NCBI GenBank assembly: GCA_002005505.1
Contig: KV908373.1
Coordinates: 502,475-529,974, forward strand
Length of the DNA: 27,500 nt
Direction: 5' to 3'
Source: Botryococcus braunii
Taxonomy: Eukaryota; Chlorophyta; Trebouxiophyceae
This document shows, one piece after another, positions 1 through 12,200 of this stretch. The stretch's first letter is position 1. Each line of letters starts with the position of its first letter. The notes beneath the pieces were generated by a model. The model made no database searches and was not told the origin of the DNA. It was given only the letters and a program-made list of their open reading frames with translations. The position numbers were made by a program, and so were the translations under genes.

Positions 1-91
<91 letters not shown>

Positions 92-98
92 TCTCTCT

Positions 99-176
<78 letters not shown>

Positions 177-187
177 ACACACACACA

Positions 188-232
<45 letters not shown>

Positions 233-396
233 ACACACCACCCACGCCCGCACAAAATTTGCTACCCCCTTCTCTCTTCCTCCCTCCCCCTCTCGCTCTC
301 CCACCCCCTCCATCTATTTATCGTGGGCTCCCCCCCCCCCTCCCACCAGCCCAACCCCTCCCCCCCCCTCTCTCAATGTGGAGGCATGCGCGACAG
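1..396. repeat. Truncated intron: (CT)n then (CA)n microsatellites and pyrimidine tract
   Basis: Positions 1-140 are almost pure CT dinucleotides with a few TC slips. Positions 141-238 are CA dinucleotides broken by CCA steps. A C/T-rich stretch follows up to about 375. This is best read as the 3' part of an intron whose start lies outside the window, ending at the CAG at 394-396. If instead the ATG at 376 were a start codon, the frame would be open into the next exon, but there is no other sign of a promoter or 5' leader. Confidence 0.7.
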
Positions 397-1125
397 GACG
401 AAGCAAAGGAGCTAGAGCAGCAGCTGCAAGCCGAGACTGCACAGGCCCAAAAGCAGGCCAGGGAAGCTGCTGTGGAGGCGGCAGGGGCCCTGAAGTGCGT
501 GCAGGACCGCCTGGGGGACTGTACCGCCGAACGGGACGCCCTCATGTGTATTCTGCAGGCCACCGCCCGAGCTGTCTTGGCCGAGCTCAGTCCGAGCGCT
601 GGCTCCGCAGATGCACAACCCAACTCCCGGAATGGTTGGGAGAGGCAAGGCCCGGTCCCGCATGGGGGACTGCACGGGACCGGGGTTCCCATGGAAATTC
701 TCGTGGGCCTTAGAGCCGTTGCAGAGGGAGCAGGCCCTGGGGACGCGCTCCAGAGGAGTGGGAGCATTACCAAAGCAGCGATGGCCGTCACCGATGCCTG
801 CCATTGGTGGGCGTCCCTCACACAAGAAGATCGCAAGGTGGCGGTACAGGAAACCGGGTCCCTCCAGCAGAAGATCCGCGAAGCCGAAGCCCGACTCGAG
901 GCCGCGGCTGCAGAAATGGAGAGGGTCAGAGACACGGCAGATGCGGAGGTGGTGCGGGTGCGTGAAGATGCAGTACACATGCGGGAGCGGGCTGCTGCGG
1001 AGGTGGTGCAGGCACATGCCCGAGCCTGCCGGGCGGAGGAGGACTGTGGAGCAGCGGCCGCGCGGGCGCGGCAGCTTGAAGGGGAGCTTGCCGCCGCCCG
1101 CGCTGCTGCTGTTCAGGCCGAAGAT
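397..1125 (+). CDS. Exon 1 of window: coiled-coil protein (residues 1-243 of model)
   Basis: The acceptor is CGACAG at 391-396 and the donor is GAT|GTGAGT at 1126; both ends are phase 0. The first residues are DEAKELEQQLQAETAQAQ, followed by long Ala/Glu/Gln/Arg helix. A less regular Gly/Pro/Ser-rich middle lies at about residues 70-120. A second clear coil has REAEARLEAAAAEMERV and then acidic/basic heptads to QAED. The frame stays open for over 900 nt and GC is high, as in the other exons. Overlapping open frames on both strands look like shadows because they break the heptad pattern and the splice signals. A start at the ATG at 376, in the same frame, is an alternative. Confidence 0.7.
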
Positions 1126-1870
<745 letters not shown>

Positions 1871-2070
1871 GATGCCCAATCCCAGCTGGAGGCTGTGCGG
1901 CGGGAGACAGAGCAGACAGTTGCAGCTGCAGAATCGGCAAGGCTGGATGCCAGGAGCTGCCTGGAAGCTGCCCTAGCTGCGCAGCAGCAGGCGCATTTGG
2001 ATGCCCACAAGGCTAAAGAGGAGCGCGACCTGCTGCAACAGCAAGCCGCATCAAACGAACAGCAATTAAA
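1871..2070 (+). CDS. Exon 2: coiled-coil segment
   Basis: The acceptor is GGGGCAG at 1864-1870 (phase 0) and the donor is TTAAA|GTGCGT at 2071. The exon leaves two bases (AA) that are completed to an AAG Lys codon by the G at 3401. It reads DAQSQLEAVRRETEQ, continues through an Ala/Gln-rich helix (ALAAQQQAHLDAHKAKEER) and ends in ASNEQQL. The exact phase match with the next exon supports both borders. The donor hexamer is identical to that of the exon ending at 20146. Confidence 0.7.
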
Positions 2071-3400
<1,330 letters not shown>

Positions 3401-3695
3401 GAATATGCTGGATGCAGCCACGACGGCCAAGGCAGATGCGGAAGCTTTGCTGACAGCTGCGCAGGACGACTTGAGCTCAGCACGAGCAGAGAAGGTTGCT
3501 GCAGACACGAAGGCCGCGGCCTTGGAGAAGCGGCTAAGCAGTGCGATATCGGAGCTCGAAGGGGAGCGGAGTCGGGTGCTAAGTGCAATCGATAGTGCCA
3601 AACGCGAGAGCGCTCGGGCCAACGAACTCGCTTCAGAATTGGCCAGGAGCCACGACAAGGCAGCTTCTGCTCGAAACAAGTGGAAAGCCGTGCAG
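3401..3695 (+). CDS. Exon 3: coiled-coil segment
   Basis: The acceptor is TGCTTGCAG, ending at 3400. The first base completes the split Lys codon, then the frame reads NMLDAATTAKADAEALLTAA. Regular heptads continue (SSARAEKVAADTKAAALEK, AISELEGERSRVLSAIDSAK) and the exon ends KWKAVQ before GTGCCA at 3696 (phase 0). This is about 98 residues of continuous helix without Pro or Gly breaks, among the clearest coiled coil in the gene. The open frame upstream of 3401 runs through repeats and is not coding. Confidence 0.75.
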
Positions 3696-4332
3696 GTGCC
3701 AAGCCCCACTACTCCGTACCTCTCTGTAGCAGTGGGGGAAAAGAGGAAAAAAAAAAAAAAAAAACTCTTTAACACTCCCCCCCCCCCCCGGCCTCTCTTT
3801 GGGGAGTGGAGGGTGGTCTTTGATATCCCTCTTAATTTTGGCCCCCCCCCGGGGGGCGGGGGGTTGCTTCCTTAATTGCCCTCCGCACAATATATGCCTC
3901 TTGCCTCCAGAGTTGCTGTCTTGGGAGAGTCGCACGGTCCATGACTTTACAAGGGGACTCCAAAAGCAGAAGGAACCTGCTCAGCAGTATGGGGATTGCT
4001 GGCAGTGCGCACCCTGTGGCTTTGGGAAGAAGCCCTTTATGAGGAGTTTGCACCAGTGCTGCATCCTCTTTGCAGCCTCAAGCCAGACCAGTTGCTATGG
4101 AATCAGCCCATCTTGTGGGTGGTCCCTTGCCCTCATCCCGTCCTTTCTCCTTGTATGTCAACAGGTCACTGATCCGGTTAAGCTCAAAAAACACGATCCT
4201 CTTCCTCCTTTTGCCCCCTCCCCCCACTGCTTTCTCTCTCTGTCTGTGTGTATGTGTGTGTGAGTGTTTGTGAGTGTGTGTGTGTGTGTGTGTGTGAGTG
4301 TGTGTGTGTGTGTGTGTGCGTGTGTGTGTGTG

Positions 4333-4412
<80 letters not shown>

Positions 4413-5110
4413 GTGTTTGAGAGAGAGGAGGGAAGGAGGAGAGAGGGAGGGAGAGATAGAGAGACAGGAGGGGGAGGGGAGAGATAGAGAGAGGGCGGGG
4501 GTGTGAGCGTGTATTTGTTCTGTGCTTGCATGCGCGTGCACTCCTTCGCACACACCAACACACACATCTGGGTGGCTGGCGCCTCCCCAAAACCCCGCCC
4601 TTATCTCGGCCCTCTTTGTTCTCGCAGGCCCCTTCCCCTCACCCCCTCCCTTCCCTTCTCCCCATGTACCTCCGTTTTCTCTCCGCCACCTTACTCCCTG
4701 TTCCTACCTCTCAGGTCTTTCTCACCGAGCGGGGAAAGGTCCCCCGATTGTCCAAAACAATACCATGCTTCTGCCTCAACAGGCAAACTCCGCAGGAGCT
4801 CACAGGCCTGCGTATGTTGTTGTCAGTGTTGCAGAAGGCGACACGCTTGGGTTTGTTGTTGGCAGTGCCACACGAGGCGACAATCCTGTATATCCTGTAT
4901 TCATTGTCGCAGAAGCGAACTCGTGTGGGTTTGCTGTCAGTGCCACAGGATGCGACAGGCCTGCTTATGCTGTTGGCCGTGTCGTAGAGTCCGACAAGCC
5001 TGCGTACATTGTCAACAATGTCCAAGGCACGTCTCGGTGGCACATCCGTGTCCTGCAACAGGATTTGAGTTGAGCCAACAGGCCTGCATGCGTTGTTGCC
5101 GGTGTCGCAG
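3696..5110 (+). other. Intron 3 with (GT)n tract and 39-bp minisatellite
   Basis: The borders are GTGCCA and GGTGTCGCAG. Early on there is an A run (3748-3764) and C/G runs near 3776-3862. A long GT-rich microsatellite lies at 4243-4411, followed by GA-rich DNA to about 4495 and C/T-rich DNA to about 4735. The last 300 bases are a degenerate minisatellite, listed separately. Open frames at 3799-4263 and 4503-5153 lack coiled-coil character and consistent splice borders. Confidence 0.6.
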
Positions 5111-5121
5111 GCAAAAATGGC
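4807..5121 (+). repeat. Degenerate 39-bp minisatellite ending in a splice acceptor
   Basis: Units begin at 4807, 4846, 4885, 4924 (36 bp), 4960 and 4999, then a decayed stretch, then a last clear unit at 5083. A typical unit starts CCTGCGTATG, continues TTGTTGTC, then TGTCGCAG and a GCGACA-like end. The 28th base of the last unit is the final base of the 3' splice site at 5110. An AG falls at the aligned place in the units at 4834, 4912, 4948 and 4987. Confidence 0.75.
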
Positions 5122-5284
5122 AGCGGAGCTCGAGGACTTGCAGCTCCAGGTAGCGCGGGCTCAGGCAGATGCGGGGAGGACGGTCGCCGCTGATGTGGCG
5201 ACACTCCGCACTAGTCTCTACCAGCAAACGCAGAAGACTGCTGCCGCCATGACACAGGTTGCCAGCCTCAAAAAAACACTCCAG
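5111..5284 (+). CDS. Exon 4: coiled-coil segment
   Basis: The exon is phase 0 at both ends, with acceptor GTGTCGCAG at 5110 and donor CTCCAG|GTATGA at 5285. It encodes 58 residues that start AKMAAELEDLQLQVARAQA, continue DVATLRTSLYQQTQKTAAA and end SLKKTLQ. Leu/Val/Ala spacing fits heptads. The acceptor sits inside the last unit of the upstream minisatellite, so the exon border appears embedded in a repeat. Confidence 0.65.
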
Positions 5285-5362
5285 GTATGAACGACGAAAC
5301 CGTTGTGGCCCTCTTGGATGAGGGACATTGCCGATCCACCCGCCCAAACCGCCTTGGCCACT

Positions 5363-5470
5363 GCATGCCTCACCATGCTCGCACACCAGCTTACCTCGTC
5401 CAAGGGTAAACCTCGTCCAAGCCTTACCCTTGGACGAGGTAAGCTGGTGTGCGAGCATGGTGTGGCATGC
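5363..5470. repeat. Large near-perfect inverted repeat (47-nt arms)
   Basis: The left arm 5363-5409 and right arm 5424-5470 are reverse complements with one mismatch and a 14-nt loop (5410-5423). The arm contains CTCGCACACCAGCTTACCTC. Part of the arm recurs, diverged, near 5515-5550 (GTCGCACACCTGCGTACCTC). The sequence after the right arm (GCGAACAACATCGT, 5469-5482) is matched in reverse at about 5552-5567. This is an old roughly 60-bp minisatellite with copies in both orientations. In RNA it would make a very stable hairpin. Confidence 0.9.
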
Positions 5471-6187
5471 GAACAACATCGTATTGGTTCTCCGCTACAC
5501 CTCGCGTTCCACACCATGGTCGCACACCTGCGTACCTCATTCAGCACCGGTACAATGTTGTTCGCGTTCCACACAATGGTTGAGCAGTATCCCTGTTCTT
5601 CCTCAACACTGTGTGTATCTTCATTACCTTGCTCTGTGCTCCCGTACATTCTCCTGAGCAACATACAGGGGGTATGAACAGCTGTATGTTGCTGTGTGTG
5701 TTCCAAACAGCGCTTTGTATCTGGGGATAAGTTTTACCGGGTTGTCCACCAAAAAGCTGCAGAGAACGACCCCCTGAGGGCTACAGCACGCAGTACAGAC
5801 TACCTGCACACACACTTGTTGGAGTATCTGCAGGCCCCCTCACCCCTGCACCCCTCATGTCTGTCTGAGTCACGGCTGAAAGAAGCGCTTTCTTGGCGCA
5901 TCCAATTTTGTTCCCATGCCCTCTTTTGTGCGGCACGTCTCCATGTTCACTTTGTTCCATGATTCCATGGGCCATGTTCGCGCCCTCCTGCTTCTATGCC
6001 ACGTCATTGGGCTTGTCCAAGTTTGAGCCACGTCTCACCACTTCGTGTGTGGCTCTAGTTACGAGTCCCCCCCTCCTTAACCCCATGGCCATCTGTTTCT
6101 CCACCCAAGTTTGCAGCCCTTGACTTCTGCGTGGGGCCTGTGCCCAGGCAAGCAGGGCGGCGCATCGTGGACTCTCTCTCTTCCATA

Positions 6188-6292
<105 letters not shown>

Positions 6293-6419
6293 GTATGTGC
6301 ATGTGTGAGTGCGTGCCGGCATAGATGCGTGCATGTCAATCGCAAGGCACTGGGCAGAGGCTGCCTTTGTGCTCCCACTGGCTGTCATCTGCGGAAAGAG
6401 CAGGCGGAACCGGCTGCAG

Positions 6420-6599
6420 GTGATGGAGAGCCGCCAACAAAGGGCCGAGGCAGCTCTTCAAGTGGCGGAAGATCGGCGCGCCTCGGCCCTTTTGGAGAGC
6501 CGGCGTCTGGCCACGGAACTAGGCTTGGCCCAGCAGGAAGCGTCTGAATGGCAGGCTCGCTGCCTAGAGGCTCTCTCCCAAGTCTCCTCCAGTGGCCAG
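6420..6599 (+). CDS. Exon 5: coiled-coil segment
   Basis: The exon is phase 0-0, with acceptor CGGCTGCAG at 6419 and donor GGCCAG|GTAGGT at 6600. The 60 residues read VMESRQQRAEAALQVAEDRR, then SALLESRRLATELGLAQQE, and end SQVSSSGQ. Another AG, at 6403, would put the exon in the wrong phase. The last codon is CAG, as in most phase-0 exons here. Confidence 0.65.
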
Positions 6600-7261
<662 letters not shown>

Positions 7262-7394
7262 AAGACGGAGGAGTTGGCCATGTTGGAGGGAGCCGAAGCC
7301 GCCCTCACAGCCTCTCAGCAGACGGCCGTCCGCTTGCTGGCTGAGGCGGCTCAAGCGCAAATTCGCATTCGCCACCTCGAGTCCTCTGTTGCCG
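7262..7394 (+). CDS. Exon 6: coiled-coil segment
   Basis: The acceptor is TTAGCAG at 7261 (phase 0) and the donor is GCCG|GTGAGC at 7395, leaving one base (phase 1). It encodes KTEELAMLEGAEAALTASQQ and then TAVRLLAEAAQAQIRIRHLE. This matches the only nearby exon start in phase 1, at 7779. Regular Leu/Ala heptads and a good donor support it, though the exon is short. Confidence 0.6.
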
Positions 7395-7778
7395 GTGAGC
7401 ACCTCCATAAATGGGTCTTCCTCTCACCCCCCCCCCGGGTGGATGGCTTTGCACTTGCCTGTTTTGGAGCTGAAATGCTGCGCTAAAGCTTTGCCAAACT
7501 GTCTCAAGAGGAAGGGGGCTGGGGTACCAAAGGCCTCTTTAGGCAGGAGGGGCTTCGGTCTATTACGGGAAAATTGATTCCGTACAGGATGAATAGATTG
7601 CCTATTCGACAAGGAAATGTGAGTATGCAGAGTAGCAGGCCTGTCAGAGGTCAGGCCTCCCTCGCACCTTCTCTTCCCACATCTCTTCCCCCGACAACCC
7701 CCCCCCCCCACCTCTCTCGGAGTCCACAGCGCATGGGAGGGCAGGGCAATGGTAAGAAGACTGGGGGTGCGCAAGCAG
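7395..7778 (+). other. Intron 6
   Basis: The borders are GTGAGC and GCGCAAGCAG. It is C- and T-rich near 7423-7436 and 7670-7720. No microsatellite of note, which is unusual here. It ends in an AAGCAG tandem acceptor. Confidence 0.5.
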
Positions 7779-8500
7779 GAGCGCTCGCGGGGCAGCAAGC
7801 CGCGAAGGAGGAGGCCGCTTGTCTGCAGAGGGCCTTGGACGCCGCCATCGAGGACCTGGACCTTGCGCGAGCCAATCTCGCAGCAGGTCACCTGGGTCCA
7901 TGTGGCTCACATGCCTTGTCCATTTGCACACCACCTCAAGGGCCGCCGCAAGAACCTCCCAGTCATCCACAAACCGCAACCGCTTCGTCCCAGACAGATC
8001 CCCTTCCATCTGAACCATGGGGCCAGGCGACCCACCAGGCCAACTCATGCCCAGCAATCACCGAAGTGCAAGTCGGAGCCCCGGCTGAGGTTGGAGTGTT
8101 GCCGGAAGGCCTTCTTCAGCAAAGAGTGTGGGGAAGGGGAGACCCCATGAGACAGGTTCCGCACGGGACGGGGCGGAGGGAGGGACCCCAGCGGGATCCC
8201 AAGTCTCAGGACGTGGCCCCTGGATGGGGCTGGGGGAGCGAAGGGCATCCCCACCATGTAGGGCCCAGTCCCGCAGAGCCGCGGCGGAAAAAAGCAAGAG
8301 GCGTCAGGAGCGGGCGGCCCCGTCAGAGTCAGGGTCTCCGGGCCCTCAGTGTGCGGGTCCCCAGAGGGGTATCCGCGACGTCGCCACCGGTCCCCGGGCG
8401 CCCTAGCAGTGGCGGGAGCAGCCGGGCCAGTGCTGATGAGAATGCTGCGCCTCCCCGACAGCGTATCGCTGGCCCACATGTGAAGTCACATGTCACTCAG
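7779..8500 (+). CDS. Exon 7: short coil followed by Pro/Arg/Ser-rich disordered segment
   Basis: The first two bases complete a Gly codon with the G at 7394 (phase 1). The exon then reads ALAGQQAAKEEAACLQRALD and AAIEDLDLARANLAA, a clear coil. From about residue 36 it becomes Pro-, Gly-, Ser- and Arg-rich with no coil and probably disordered (GHLGPCGSHALSICTPPQGP near the start, SGGSSRASADENAAPP near the end). The donor is CTCAG|GTGAGC at 8501, phase 0, matching the next exon. A shorter version ending at 7886 (CAG|GTCACC) fits the coil boundary, but it has a weak donor and would leave phase 1, which the next exon does not match. The disordered half is therefore the uncertain part. Confidence 0.5.
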
Positions 8501-8540
8501 GTGAGCTGTGCTGGAGACTTTCCTGTGAACCTGTACACGT

Positions 8541-8572
8541 CAAGTAAGTCGGGTGCAAGCCCGACTTACTTG
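8541..8572. repeat. Perfect 13-nt hairpin containing GTAAGT
   Basis: CAAGTAAGTCGGG (8541-8553) and CCCGACTTACTTG (8560-8572) are exact reverse complements around a 6-nt loop. The left arm contains a consensus 5' splice-site hexamer, GTAAGT, 44 nt past the predicted donor at 8501. Confidence 0.9.
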
Positions 8573-8581
8573 GTCGCTGGC

Positions 8582-8603
8582 TGTGTGTGTGTGTGTGTGT
8601 GTC

Positions 8604-8637
<34 letters not shown>

Positions 8638-8645
8638 TGTGTGTG

Positions 8646-8701
<56 letters not shown>

Positions 8702-8702
8702 G
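8582..8702. repeat. (GT)n(GA)n(GT)n microsatellite
   Basis: GT at 8582-8617 with one CT step, GA at 8618-8637, then GT to 8702 with one CGT interruption. It sits within intron 7. Confidence 0.95.
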
Positions 8703-8777
8703 TAGTCACTCTGGCTCCGGGTCAAGATAGCATTGCCAGCACCAAACATTGATGAATTTTCCGCACCTAATTTTCAG

Positions 8778-9090
8778 CCTGCAGCCACCTCCCCCAGGGA
8801 CTTATGACATCTTGCGTCTCAGATTTAGCCTCACATGCTCCATGAAGGACCCAGTCTCATCACACAGCTCAAACTCGACCTGAAGCTGTTTTTCCCACGA
8901 ACACCTGGTCGAATCTTGCAGTTCCAAAATTAGCCTACACCAATCTCCCTAGCCCCCAGTTCATATCTTGGGACTCAAACGTAGCCCACGTAGCTAGGCC
9001 CCTGAGCGCAAGCGATTGCACATTGGACACAAATTCGGCCTGCAGCGACTTCCCCAAGCCCCCAATTGCATCTTCTCCTCTTCTCCACAG
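8778..9090 (+). repeat. Degenerate minisatellite, six units of about 50-55 bp
   Basis: Units start at 8778, 8829, 8879, 8934, 8985 and 9039 (lengths 51, 50, 55, 51, 54, 52). Each starts CCT or CCC, has a C-rich middle, a GCATCTTG-like part, and ends in an A-rich CAAAATTAG-like sequence. The first and last units match best (CCTGCAGCCACCTCCCCCAG against CCTGCAGCGACTTCCCCAAG). The last unit ends at the possible acceptor CCACAG at 9090. Confidence 0.65.
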
Positions 9091-9282
9091 CTTGTTTCCA
9101 GGAGCCCAGGTCTGCGTACGGCCAGGACACATCATGGCCATTGCAGATGTCCACATGCCATTGGAGAGGCTCTCTGTGACACACACGCCCAGTCGCCTAA
9201 CCTTCCAAGCCTGTCTGCCTGCCCACCTTCCCGCCTCCAATCAAGCTCGCACGTGTACCAGCAGTTGCTGTTCCTCTTTCAG

Positions 9283-12200
9283 ATGGGTAAACGACGGGTA
9301 CAAACCGACGGCTACTCGGGGGGCATGCAGGAAACCAGAACGGACCAATCTCAGCAAAGAAATACCGCTGGTCGATCTTCTGGAAACCTCGGCTCAGAAC
9401 CGCAGAGGCTAATCCTGGGGGAGCTCGCACTCGCGTCCATGCCCGCAACAAACACGATATCCCTTTCCTCGGCGAGCATGCCGCCACCGTTGAGGACAGC
9501 GAGCCTTCCTTTGTTGGAGAAAAACTTAACCCGCCAGCTTCCATGTGAGCCCGCTTGTGACAACGAACCCCCAAGCCCCACTCCCGCGGGGTTGCTTTCC
9601 CTCTCAGTGGAGCAGTTTGCAGGCACCCTGGCTGCATTTGGCCAAGCACATGCGCTCCATGTGGGGGGCCACGTGTTGCAGCGCCTTCGGGCGGCCCCGA
9701 GCGCGGCAGGTGGCGGGCTGCGGAAGGGTGCGGAGGCGATGCGCAACGAAACAGAGGGCGGGCTCGGGGCCTGGGAAGAGGAGGTGGTCGTGGCTGAGGC
9801 TCGGGTGAAGAAGAGAGAAGGGGAGGTGGTCGTGGCTGAGGCCCAGGTTGAAAAGAGAGAAGCGGATGTGGTCGTGGCTGAGGCCCAGGTGAAGAGGAGA
9901 GAAGAGGAGGTGGTCGTGGCTGAACGCCAGGTGAAGAGGAGAGAAGGGGAGGTGGTCGTGGCTGAGGCCCAGGTGAAGAGGCGAGAAGAGGAGGTGGTCG
10001 TGGCAGAGGCCCAGGTGAAGATGAGAGAAGAGGAGGTGGTCGTGGCAGAGGCCCAGGTGAAGGCAAGAGAAGAGGAGGTGATTGTAGCAGCTGGAGATGT
10101 ATGTTTGAGGGAAGGGGAGGTGGTTGTGGCACAGGCAGGTATAGAGCTGAGGGAAGAACAGGCGAATGTTACAGAAGAAGCACAGAAGAAAAGGGAAGAG
10201 GAGGTGGCATTGACATTAGCAACCACAAAGATGAGGGAGGAGGAGGTGGCTGCGGCAGAAGCAGCCACACAGAGGAGGGAAGAGGAGGTGGTTGGCCCGG
10301 AAGAGACCCTTGAAAAGAGGGAAGCGGCAGTCCTTGTGGCTGAGGCAAAAGTGATGATGCGGGAAGAGGAGGTGTTCAAGGCTGAGGCAAACCGCCAGAA
10401 GAGAGAAGATCAAGCTTTTGTGGGAGAAGCGAACGTCACAAGGAGAGAAGAGGACTTGCTTGTGGCCGAAGCAAACGGGAAGAGGAGGGAAGAAGGAGTG
10501 CTGATGGCCGAGGCAGATGTGGAGTGGAGAACGGGAGAGGTGGCAGTTGCAGAGATGGTCCCAGCAGACGTACTGGCTGTCCGGGAAACCTTGTCAGGCA
10601 AGGAAGGCGAGCTCCATGTTGCAAAGGAAGCCGTGCAGGAAGTTGATGCTGCCCTTGTTGCAGCTCAAGAAACACTCTCCCTCAGAGAAGCCGAGCTCCA
10701 CGCTGCAGAGGAAGCCCTGGTGGAAGTGGGTGCTGCGCTTGCAGAAGCTAGGAAAGCCCTGTCAGACAGGGAAGCAGATCTCCGTGCTGCGCAGGGAGCC
10801 CTGCTGGAACAGGACACTGCTCTTGCTGTCGCCCAACAAACCCTAGGCCGAAAGGATTTGGACCTACATGATGCAGAGGAAGCTCTCCATGAACAGGACG
10901 ATGGGCTTGATGAAGCTCGAGAAGCCCTCTTGGACAGGAAACTCGAGCTGCAGGCTGCTCAGGAAGCTCTGCTGGAACGGGACATGGCCCTTTATCTGGC
11001 TCAACAGGCTGTGGCAGACAGGGAAGCCGAATTCCATTTTGTGCAAGAAACCCTCTCAGATGTGGAAGCCGAACTCCGAGCTGCTCAGGAAGCTCTGGCG
11101 GACCGGGACACAGACCTTGCTTTGGCAAAGCAAACCGTGACAGACAGGGAAGTAGAAGTCAAGGCTGTGCAAGAAGCCCTCTCCGGCACAAAAGCCGAAC
11201 TCCAGGCCGCTCGGGAAGCTCTGATGGAACGGAACGTGGCCCTAGCTGTGGCTGACAGAACCATGACGGACAGGGAAGCGGAACTCCTGGCCGTGCAGGA
11301 AGACCTTGCAAGCAAGGAAGCCGAGCTAGAAGCTGCTCGGAAAGCTCTGGTGGAACTGGGCGCAGCCCTTGGGACAGCGTCCAGTGGCATTTCTGACCGG
11401 GACGGCGAAGTCCAGGCGACCAAAGAAGCCCTCCTGGAACGGGAAGCAGCCCTCTCCTTCGTTCTTTCCCCCCTTTTGGTATTGTCATTGGAACAAATTG
11501 CCCCGAACCCCTCTGTCAAAGTCCTGCGACACCTGACCCCGAGGGATGCTCCCACGGCAGCCAACTCGAAAAACTCTGCAGCCAAACACCAAGCCAGTCA
11601 TGACGAGGCTGAGCCAGGCCTGATGATGCAGAGTGAGCGGGCGCGGGCGGTCCCGCACGAGACCCTCCTCGAGACCTGCCGATGCTTGGAGCAGGTCAAC
11701 ACAGCCATGGAGGAGGCAGACAGGCAGGTGGATGCTTTGATTGAAGCCCTGGAGGAAGGGAAGAGCCGACCGGGGACGAGTGGTACTGCCCTGGGCCGGT
11801 ACAATTCCTGGCAGGTGCGCGAAGGCCTGAGAGACAAGGCCTGGAATGCCCAGGCGGCAGACAGAGCGCTGGCCGACGGGGAAAATGAGCCTGATTCTCG
11901 GAGAGAAGGCAAGCCTCGTTCTGGTGAGGCTGATGAGCGGGCCGGGCCAGTATCTGCAGAAGAAAGAGAACCTTTGTGTGCAAAACCAAGGGAAGCTGCC
12001 TATGCGGACGAGCACAAGCATCCATCTGTTCCAGCAACAGGACCCACATCTGCGTTAAGACACACAGCTGTCTTCAAGGGGGGAGAGGCAGACTCCGAAA
12101 GAGATGGGAGGGGCAAAGTGGGGGGACCTGGTCCCGCAGAAGCTTGGGAAGGAACCCTGCAGGATCAGCGGGAGCTTGCATCTGTTCAAACAGGAATGGC

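Larger units (their letters stand above)
8501..9282 (+). other. Intron 7 with hairpin, (GT)n and about 52-bp minisatellite
   Basis: The donor is GTGAGC. A perfect 13-nt inverted repeat at 8541-8572 is followed by (GT)n(GA)n(GT)n at 8582-8702. A degenerate minisatellite of 50-55 bp units fills 8778-9090. The favoured acceptor is TTCCTCTTTCAG at 9282, with a strong pyrimidine tract. The AG at 9090 (CTTCTCCACAG), also phase 0, would add 64 residues (LVSRSPGLRTARTHHG at the start) to the next exon. Confidence 0.5.

Noticed and set aside
4503..5153. Cys-rich 13-residue repeat protein read from the 39-bp array
   Set aside because: The array is open in more than one frame on both strands, so the pattern follows from the repeat length being divisible by three. 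There is no start or splice support.
5303..5706. Open frames on both strands over the inverted repeat
   Set aside because: The similar peptides on the two strands come from the palindrome itself.
7887..7892. Donor CAG|GTCACC ending exon 7 early
   Set aside because: It would end in phase 1 while the next exon starts in phase 0, and the donor is weak. It remains a possibility if a small exon was missed.
9197..10379. Long minus-strand open frames opposite the giant exon
   Set aside because: They mirror the 42-nt repeats, give low-complexity Ser/Pro-rich sequence and lack splice or start context. The + strand coil is the better reading.
9775..11457. CRISPR-like regular repeat
   Set aside because: The units are contiguous with no spacers, keep a reading frame and encode coiled coil.
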